DNA of 64,000 bases. Origin: Carnobacterium maltaromaticum DSM 20342. Lineage in GTDB: Bacteria > Bacillota > Bacilli > Lactobacillales > Carnobacteriaceae. Within the stretch, counting starts at the first letter, position 1, and each line of letters opens with the position of its first letter. Where the stretch lies: positions 2,232,001-2,296,000 of the forward strand of contig NZ_JQMX01000001.1 in NCBI RefSeq assembly GCF_000744945.1, read 5' to 3'. The notes beneath the pieces were generated by a model, which was not told the DNA's origin, made no database searches, and saw nothing but the letters and a program-made list of their open reading frames with translations. This document shows, piece by piece, positions 58,147-64,000 of the stretch. Made by a program: the position numbers and the translations under genes.

Positions 58147-58539
58147 TTAAACTTCTGAAATTGGTTCTGATAATAACAGACTACCCTGAATTCCATAATA
58201 ATTGACAACCATTTTAGAAATATCTGTTGCCCAGTATGCAATACCAGCTTCTCCAGCTAATTCAGTAAACTGTTCAAAAGTGATTTCACCAGCTTGTGCA
58301 CGCTTGACAGCCTGCTTGATTTTTTCAGCAGATTCAATGGGTACTACTGGTTTGGGAATACCGTTAAATTGAATGTCAATTGAACTATCTTCATCATAGT
58401 AGCGATACATGCCCGCAGCGACCCTGTACTCATAATGAGAGACTCCAATTTCTTTAAAATTTTTAATTAATTCTGCAAATCCACCTGCATTCGTTTCATT
58501 ATTAATTATTTTTTCAATTTCCTGATAATCCAATCCCAC
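58147..58539 (-). CDS. DUF1398 family protein
   Basis: 130 residues starting at GTG 58539, with GGAGG 7 nt upstream. The GVSHYEYRVAAGMYRYYD and AGIAYWATDISKMVVNYYG segments match DUF1398 (YbcV-like) proteins. No catalytic motif or signal peptide. It starts 22 nt after the response regulator gene and probably belongs to the same transcript. Function unknown. Confidence 0.75.
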   Translation of the reverse strand: MGLDYQEIEKIINNETNAGGFAELIKNFKEIGVSHYEYRVAAGMYRYYDEDSSIDIQFNGIPKPVVPIESAEKIKQAVKRAQAGEITFEQFTELAGEAGIAYWATDISKMVVNYYGIQGSLLLSEPISEV

Positions 58540-58561
58540 AATCTGACCTCCATTAGCCCTA

Positions 58562-59290
58562 TTAATTTTTCAAATACTTTTCAATCTCATTTTGATGGGT
58601 GTCTCTTAACGAATACAGTGTCAAAGGTCGTCCAATTTCTAAATATTCCATTTCCTCATGCAAAATCTGAATATCTACCAGAAATAATAAATACTTCTTA
58701 GTTGAAATGCGTGACAAACCAATCTCTCCGGCTAATTGCTCCGTTGAAAAACTACCTTTTATTTTCTGAATCTGACGATAAACCTTCTTTAAAGTTAACT
58801 TAGACAAACCCTTAGGTAAATCCTCGACTTTTCCCGAACTAACAGGAGCTGTTGGTATCGTTCCGCTATTAAAGTATTTATCCAGTTGGCTCTGATCAGT
58901 TGACTGTAACTCTTGCATTACATCAGTTAATTTTTCAAATTTCTCAAAAGCTAGTTTAAAACGCTCAAAGGTAAATGGCTTGATTAAGTAATCTACCACA
59001 CCATAATAAATAGCTTCCTTGACTGTCGAAACATCATTCGCCGCAGTAATTAGAATAACAGCAACGTTTATTTTTTTATCATGTAGCTCTGCCAAAAATT
59101 CGATCCCTGTCATACCTGGTAAATAGACATCCAGTAGTAGCAAATCGACTGATTCTTCAGCAAGTAATTCACGTGCATCTGGTATATTCCGTACATTTCC
59201 AACAATATGAACATCCGCAATTTTTTCTATAAACTGTTGATTCAGCATGGCAACCATTGGGTCATCTTCAATAATTAAAACGTTTGTCAT
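58562..59290 (-). CDS. CitB/DcuR-type response regulator
   Basis: 242 residues: receiver domain with IIEDDP, phospho-acceptor Asp54 (LLLLDVYLPGMTG) and Lys in YLIKPF, a Gln/Ser-rich linker, and a C-terminal HTH (FSTEQLAGEIGLSRISTKKYLLFL). This is the CitB/DcuR/MaeR class that controls transport and breakdown of di- and tricarboxylates. Overlaps the kinase stop by 4 nt. Likely target: the permease operon at 55968. Confidence 0.9.
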   Translation of the reverse strand: MTNVLIIEDDPMVAMLNQQFIEKIADVHIVGNVRNIPDARELLAEESVDLLLLDVYLPGMTGIEFLAELHDKKINVAVILITAANDVSTVKEAIYYGVVDYLIKPFTFERFKLAFEKFEKLTDVMQELQSTDQSQLDKYFNSGTIPTAPVSSGKVEDLPKGLSKLTLKKVYRQIQKIKGSFSTEQLAGEIGLSRISTKKYLLFLVDIQILHEEMEYLEIGRPLTLYSLRDTHQNEIEKYLKN

Positions 59291-60933
59291 GTTGCTTCCT
59301 CCATTTCATATGGGAGTTCAATATAAAAGGTTGTCCCTTGGTTTTGTTGACTTTTAACCTCAATAAAACCTTGATGATTCGTGACAATCGTTTGAATCAA
59401 ATTCAATCCATAACCACGATGCTCTCCTTTAGTTGAGAAGCCTCGCTCAAACATTTTCGCCTGAATATCTGCAGCTATTCCCTGACCAGAATCTGTAACT
59501 TTGATGATCAAAATCTGACCCTCAAGATCATAACTGACTAACAAAGTTACGCGCTTATCAAGAGTATGAGCAACTGCCTCTTTTGCATTATCTAATAAAT
59601 TACCCATAATTTGCAATAACAAGTGGATGCTCTCTCCTGTTTTTAATTCTGGTAAAAAGGACTGCTCCTCTAAAATGATTTCAACCCCTTGTTCTTTCGC
59701 TTCATTAATTTTGCCTAACAAGAAACCTGCAATCGCCGGAACTTTTATTTTCTCCGTAATATAACCAACTTCTTCTTGATAATCATTATTCAACTGTCTA
59801 ATAAAGCTTGTTACTTCCGAATATTTTTCTAACTCTATCAACCCTAAAATGACATGCATTTTATTCATAAATTCATGGGTCTGAGCCCGCATTGAATCAA
59901 TGTATTGTTCCGTTCCACTCAACTCATGAATTAAATTTTGCATTTCAGATTGATCCCTAAAAGTCGCTACTGCACCCGCAAAATCTCCCTCGATAAAAAT
60001 CGGGGCTACACTAGCAATAACTTCTATCCCACTCAAATATAAGGCTTGGTCTTTCAGTTTTTCTTTTGTTTCAAAAACTTGCTCAAACAAAACTGAATAT
60101 AAAACTTCGTCTAAATGGACACCTAATTTAATTTCTTGTTGAATATCAGATTGAGCAAACATTTTAATCGCTTCACGATTCACCAAAACAATTTCTTGAT
60201 TGCTAGAAATTGCTAAAATACCTTCACTGACTTCATTCTCAATAATTTCTTTTTCACTTAATCGAGTAGCAATTTCACTAGGCTCTAAACCAAATAAAAT
60301 TGATTTAATTTTTTGTGCTAAGAAAATAGCTCCAATAACACCAACAATTAGACCCAAACCTAATCCTACTAAAATCTTCCACTGTGCATCACTGACATCA
60401 CGATTAATGGTATCCATCGTTAATCCCACACAAACAACACCAATCACCTCTCCACTACTATTAAATACCGGAGTAAAATAACGATAGCCATCGCCTAGAA
60501 CACCTATTTGCTCGGAATAATGACTTTTACCAGAGAGCGCTTTTTTAGCATCTTTAACATTTGAGAATGTTTCACCAATCACTGTTTCATCGGGATGGGA
60601 TAAACGAATCATATTCGTGTCTAACACTACAACAAAATCTACATTTGTCGTATCAACAACCATTTGTGCATAATTTTGGACCTCATCTTGCTCGACCAAA
60701 CCTAGCAAGCCATCTTTAACAATACTACTTTCCGCTGCTAAATTAGCTATATTGGCAATCTTTTCTTTTGTATTTTCAAATTCCTTAGCAATAACATAAT
60801 TTCGAATTAAAACAGCTGAAACCACTAAGGACACTAATGTTGCCGCCGTTACAACCACAATAATAGTGGACTGCAAAGATAATTTTTTTCGCTTTGGGAC
60901 ATTTACTAGCCCTTTTTTTATTTTAGTTTTCAT
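59287..60933 (-). CDS. CitA/DcuS-type sensor histidine kinase
   Basis: 548 residues: transmembrane helix (about 22-45), an extracellular PAS-like sCache domain with RLSHPDETVIGE and GYRYFTPVFNSSGEVIGVV, a second helix (about 185-205), a cytosolic PAS, then the dimerisation box RAQTHEFMNKMHVILGL (His near 353). The ATPase domain has GNLLDNAKEAV and GYGLNLIQTI. The class senses citrate, malate, fumarate or similar acids. Known relatives in lactic acid bacteria (MaeK) regulate malate use. No malic enzyme gene lies in this window. Confidence 0.9.
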   Translation of the reverse strand: MKTKIKKGLVNVPKRKKLSLQSTIIVVVTAATLVSLVVSAVLIRNYVIAKEFENTKEKIANIANLAAESSIVKDGLLGLVEQDEVQNYAQMVVDTTNVDFVVVLDTNMIRLSHPDETVIGETFSNVKDAKKALSGKSHYSEQIGVLGDGYRYFTPVFNSSGEVIGVVCVGLTMDTINRDVSDAQWKILVGLGLGLIVGVIGAIFLAQKIKSILFGLEPSEIATRLSEKEIIENEVSEGILAISSNQEIVLVNREAIKMFAQSDIQQEIKLGVHLDEVLYSVLFEQVFETKEKLKDQALYLSGIEVIASVAPIFIEGDFAGAVATFRDQSEMQNLIHELSGTEQYIDSMRAQTHEFMNKMHVILGLIELEKYSEVTSFIRQLNNDYQEEVGYITEKIKVPAIAGFLLGKINEAKEQGVEIILEEQSFLPELKTGESIHLLLQIMGNLLDNAKEAVAHTLDKRVTLLVSYDLEGQILIIKVTDSGQGIAADIQAKMFERGFSTKGEHRGYGLNLIQTIVTNHQGFIEVKSQQNQGTTFYIELPYEMEEAT

Positions 60934-61086
60934 ATTTATAGGAGTCCCCTTTTATTTTCTTTCTTCAATATACCCAATAAAACCTTATTTAGCAACCTTT
61001 TAAGCACAAAAACAAGTAAACAGAAACTCTTGACCTGATACGCGTTTCACAAGTTACACTAGTAAAAACAAGAGAGGATGATGGAA

Positions 61087-61368
61087 ATGAATACAATTAT
61101 CGAGATTACAGATAAGATTGGTCTAGATTATTATTTTGTAACCTTAACACTCAATCATGATAAATTGGAAATCAAAAATACACACTCTAAAATCAAAAAA
61201 ATCCAGCGAGAGTTGCCAATTGCTGAAATAGAAAAAGTTACCTTAACCCAAAGATTTGGAGCTAAAACCCTAAATTTCCACTATAAAAACGAATTTTTTT
61301 CAATTGTTGATTGTGGTACAAGTATCGTTCCTTTTCTAGAGGCCGTTTTTATAAATAAAATAGTCTAA
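61087..61368 (+). CDS. Small hypothetical protein with a predicted beta-rich fold
   Basis: 93 residues, MNTIIEITDKIGLDYYFVTL. Alternating strands (LDYYFVTLTL, DKLEIKN, IEKVTLTQ, AKTLNFHYKNEFFSIVD) ending in a helix recall PH-like or Bacterial-PH domains, but I cannot assign a family. GAGAGG (61072-61077) is 9 nt before ATG 61087; two earlier ATGs overlap or abut that site. A TTGACC / TACACT pair lies upstream with wide spacing. Monocistronic. Confidence 0.6.
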   Translation: MNTIIEITDKIGLDYYFVTLTLNHDKLEIKNTHSKIKKIQRELPIAEIEKVTLTQRFGAKTLNFHYKNEFFSIVDCGTSIVPFLEAVFINKIV

Positions 61369-61513
61369 ATAGAAAGAAAGGGTTTACAGTTATTTTTTAA
61401 AATGCTACGCTATAACTAGATTGTTTTTACAAATTTTTCCGAAATCTTCATCAAAAAGAAAAACAAACGCTTTCTATAGAGATGCGTTAATAAAATAGAA
61501 ATGGGTGATTTAA

Positions 61514-62461
61514 ATGGTCAAACGATTACTAAGTAGTAGTGCAAGTGATGTTGCTAAAATGAGTTCATCTGAATTAAAGCAAGCGATTCTAGCTTCTGAA
61601 GGACGTACAATTTGTTCCGAAAACGTTGTAATGGCACCGCCAGTTGCAGGGGATATTACCAACGCTGAAGTGGCTAGCGCTTATGGAGCCGATTTAATTT
61701 TGCTAAATGCATTTGATTGCTTAAATCCGATTATTTTAGGACTACCAGGCTTTTCTAATTTCAACGAGATTGTTGCTGCAATGCAAGATACCAGTAAAAA
61801 CACGCGGAATCCCGTTGCAGAAGTCAAAAAATTAGTTGGTAGACCCGTTGGCGTAAATTTAGAACCTGTTGATCTAGAAGCTGATATGGCCGAAGATTTG
61901 TTAATCATTTCTGAAGGCCGAATTTGTTCAGAAGCAACTTTAAAACGCGCTGATGAACTGGGCTTTGATTTTATTTGCCTAACAGGAAACCCTGGTACCG
62001 GTGTAACAAATCGTCAAATTGCCAAAGCTGTGATACTAGCTAAAAAACACTTCTCTGGTTTGGTTATTGCTGGGAAAATGCATGGCGCGGGAGTTGCTGA
62101 GCCTGTAGCATCGACAGAAGCGATTCACGAATTTATTGAAGCTGGAGCAGATATTATTTTGCTACCTGCAGTTGGAACTGTTCCTGGATTCACCGATAGC
62201 GAATTGATTGAAGCTGTTAAATACGCTAAATCTAAAGGCGCTTTAACCATGTCTGCAATTGGAACTAGCCAAGAAAGTGCAGATAAAGAAACCATTAAAC
62301 AAATTGCGATTCGCAATAAAGTTGCTGGTGTTGATATTCAACATATTGGCGATGCTGGTTACGGTGGTTTAGCACCTGCTGAAAATATCTATGCTATGTC
62401 GCTCGCTATTCGTGGTATGCGTCACACAATGAACCGAATTTCACGATCAATTAATCGTTAA
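61514..62461 (+). CDS. TIM-barrel protein of unknown function (DUF7916-like)
   Basis: 315 residues. Successive strands with Gly/Asp/Glu-rich loops (ADLILLNAFD, VGVNLEPVD, FICLTGNPGTG, LVIAGKMHGAG, ADIILLPAVGTVPG, ALTMSAIGTS, GVDIQHIGDAGYGG) give a clear beta/alpha barrel, reminiscent of phosphonomutase/isocitrate-lyase or PTS-linked barrels. I recall this as a recently named DUF family without known activity. TGCTACGCT (extended -10) and a weak cre-like CAAACGCTTTCT near 61463 lie upstream, so sugar control is possible. Strong terminator after it. Confidence 0.65.
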   Translation: MVKRLLSSSASDVAKMSSSELKQAILASEGRTICSENVVMAPPVAGDITNAEVASAYGADLILLNAFDCLNPIILGLPGFSNFNEIVAAMQDTSKNTRNPVAEVKKLVGRPVGVNLEPVDLEADMAEDLLIISEGRICSEATLKRADELGFDFICLTGNPGTGVTNRQIAKAVILAKKHFSGLVIAGKMHGAGVAEPVASTEAIHEFIEAGADIILLPAVGTVPGFTDSELIEAVKYAKSKGALTMSAIGTSQESADKETIKQIAIRNKVAGVDIQHIGDAGYGGLAPAENIYAMSLAIRGMRHTMNRISRSINR

Positions 62462-62513
62462 CTAATTTATAATCTAGTTTACTTGTATCACGAATTCATT
62501 CTTATTCTAATTA

Positions 62514-62570
62514 AAAAAACTCAATTCAAGTTAAGTATGTTTACCCTACTTTGTCTGAATTGAGTTTTTA
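62514..62570 (+). terminator. Terminator after the TIM-barrel gene; nothing seen in 62571-62761
   Basis: AAAAACTCAATTCA / TGAATTGAGTTTTT, perfect 14-bp stem with T run. The following stretch to 62761 is AT-rich and I see no gene or structure in it that I can support. Confidence 0.9.
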
Positions 62571-62761
62571 ATTTTTACTTTAACATAGAATTAAAGAAAT
62601 CTTTCACTTATATAATTTTGTAACTGGCCTCGTTAATCAATATAACTCCTGACAATTTTTCTTGAGCTGGATAATTAGCTCTATAGTTCACAAAAAACCA
62701 CCTTATCGAGGATTAATAACTTTAATTTTATAATAATTGTCCTCGAATCATGATCTTTGTA

Positions 62762-63634
62762 TTATATGATAAAAAAACCTTTCACATAGTCTTCAATTTG
62801 TGTATCATCAAAATGCTTCATTATATTTAAAGCTTCATCCATCATGAATTTTCCTGTTGATTCGTCCCCAATCAACATATAATAACGTCCTTTGATATAA
62901 TATAAAATACTCTTTTCCCACAAAAAATCATCTGTCAAAACTTTTTCAATCGCCTCCATAAAAAAGTGAGCATCTTCTAAAAAACCATATTTCAAACACT
63001 TTAAAATTGTATTTAAAATGGCCTTAATCACAATTTTCTTCAACTCAATATTTTCTGTATATATTTCTAATTTACCCAATAATTCTTTAGAAAATAACAA
63101 TACAATCTGTATATTTAGTTTTTCAATTGCATGACTATACAACAAAAGTTCATATTGAGTCCAATCTTCAATAGAAAATAAGTAATCGCTCAATTCAGTC
63201 AAATAAGCTTGAGGAACTTCTTCCTCTTCCTCTAAGCTATCTAATAATATATAAATAACGATATAGTTCAGTTTATTTTTTTTGTCTCCACTCAATTTAA
63301 ATTCTTTCATTTCATCTGTCATTTTTTCTTTCAATTTACAAACATCTTTATTTTTGTAATAATATTTAATAATACTAAAGAACATTTTTACAGGGTTGTC
63401 TTGATAACCATTTAACATTAATTCAAATTCATCAAAGCCTATATTAAGTTTATCTAAAATCTTGAAAAATTTATCAATTGTTAACATCGTTTCACCGCGC
63501 TCAAACTTAGATAACAACGAATAAGACATAATTCCCTCAGAAATTTCCTCTAGACTCTGTCTTTTGTCTAATCTAATTTTTCTGATTAACTCACCGTATA
63601 CTTCATGCCCATCATTTTGCAATTTTGTACTCAT
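62762..63634 (-). CDS. Rgg-like transcriptional regulator
   Basis: 290 residues: N-terminal XRE-type HTH (GELIRKIRLDKRQSLEEISE, SYSLLSKFERGETMLTIDKF) and a long all-helical TPR-like C-terminal part, as in Rgg/GadR/MutR proteins, many of which respond to small secreted peptides. I looked for a short peptide gene upstream (63635-64000) and found none convincing; that stretch is AT-rich with a TATAAT near 63697 and otherwise seems empty. Its targets are unknown. Confidence 0.82.
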   Translation of the reverse strand: MSTKLQNDGHEVYGELIRKIRLDKRQSLEEISEGIMSYSLLSKFERGETMLTIDKFFKILDKLNIGFDEFELMLNGYQDNPVKMFFSIIKYYYKNKDVCKLKEKMTDEMKEFKLSGDKKNKLNYIVIYILLDSLEEEEEVPQAYLTELSDYLFSIEDWTQYELLLYSHAIEKLNIQIVLLFSKELLGKLEIYTENIELKKIVIKAILNTILKCLKYGFLEDAHFFMEAIEKVLTDDFLWEKSILYYIKGRYYMLIGDESTGKFMMDEALNIMKHFDDTQIEDYVKGFFII

Positions 63635-64000
63635 AACTTAACCTCACTTTGTAATATATTAAAGAATATATATATACGGTCCTGATAAAGACTATAATAT
63701 AATTACAGAGTGAGAATTCAACTATATCCGACTTAACTATATCTGAAAAAAGCACTCGATTCAATACAATAAATAACTCCTTATTTAAAATTTCAAGCTT
63801 AGATGATGTTTAAAGTATGAGCTCCTTTTCTTTTTAACTAAATAATTTACTCTTTAGTGTATCTAACATTTTTTCAAACGGTTACTTAAAAATAAGAAAT
63901 CAGTCCAAAACAGACTTCTTTCAGAAAGATATATGGCGTAAACTTTCTTGCCATAAAAAGACTTTTTTCTTAAAAAATCTATTCACAAAAACTATCCCCA

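Noticed and set aside
63635..64000. Small signalling-peptide gene next to the Rgg-like regulator
   Set aside because: Only reading frames of a few codons without ribosome sites were found in this stretch.

Overview
The window looks like a chromosomal segment from a low-GC Gram-positive lactic acid bacterium (Lactobacillales). The gene order walR-walK-walH-walI-walJ, htrA, CxxH/CxxC gene, rlmH, the FAD-dependent glycerol-3-phosphate oxidase, the WxL/DUF916 surface proteins and LPXTG anchors fit a Carnobacterium-, Enterococcus- or Vagococcus-type genome. I favour Carnobacterium by overall feel, but the sequence I can read does not prove the genus. The walR-rlmH block normally lies near the chromosome origin, and five perfect DnaA boxes lie at 27448-27783.

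Region 1-26.9 kb is accessory and dominated by the cell surface. It holds an LtrA-like membrane protein (cut by the edge), a 1344-residue cell-wall-anchored adhesin, and an eight-gene WxL/DUF916/LPXTG surface-complex operon (14240 down to 6501, Csc type) with a divergent Mga-like regulator. Further right are a Nudix hydrolase, an MFS-like protein, an ISL3 wreck, two adjacent cell-wall hydrolases (NlpC/P60 and glucosaminidase) that share a nearly identical C-terminal module, and a CAP/Big2 protein paired with a WxL protein. Several broken genes lie between these. A repeated, strongly structured small-RNA element occurs four times (6065, 16396, 19944, 23029) plus one decayed copy (about 1181). 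All copies are on the + strand; each intact copy ends in an intrinsic terminator, and they carry CU-rich motifs complementary to Shine-Dalgarno sequences. A 50-bp copy of the rlmH 3' end at 17210-17259 suggests that 17.2-26.9 kb entered as an SCC-like island at rlmH.

Region 26.9-36.7 kb is the conserved core: rlmH, the CxxH/CxxC protein, htrA, and the WalRK system with its modulators WalH/WalI and the nuclease-like WalJ. An alpha/beta hydrolase in this block appears to start with ATT.

Region 36.8-64 kb is housekeeping and metabolic: a polysaccharide flippase, a PTS IIA(Glc)-antiterminator pair, a quinone-oxidoreductase-like gene, MazG-like and DUF genes, and a transsulfuration/AI-2 operon (cysteine synthase-like, cystathionine lyase-like, methyltransferase, luxS). 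It continues with a CcpA-linked glycerol cluster (glpK-glpO-glpF), a second Mga-like regulator with an NADH-oxidase-like flavoprotein lacking the redox cysteine, hpt, a GNAT acetyltransferase, and a truncated Fst/TxpA-like type I toxin with its antisense RNA. The right end has an AEC permease plus D-2-hydroxyacid dehydrogenase convergent with a CitA/DcuS-type two-component system, a TIM-barrel protein and an Rgg-like regulator. I saw no rRNA, tRNA, CRISPR array or intact phage.
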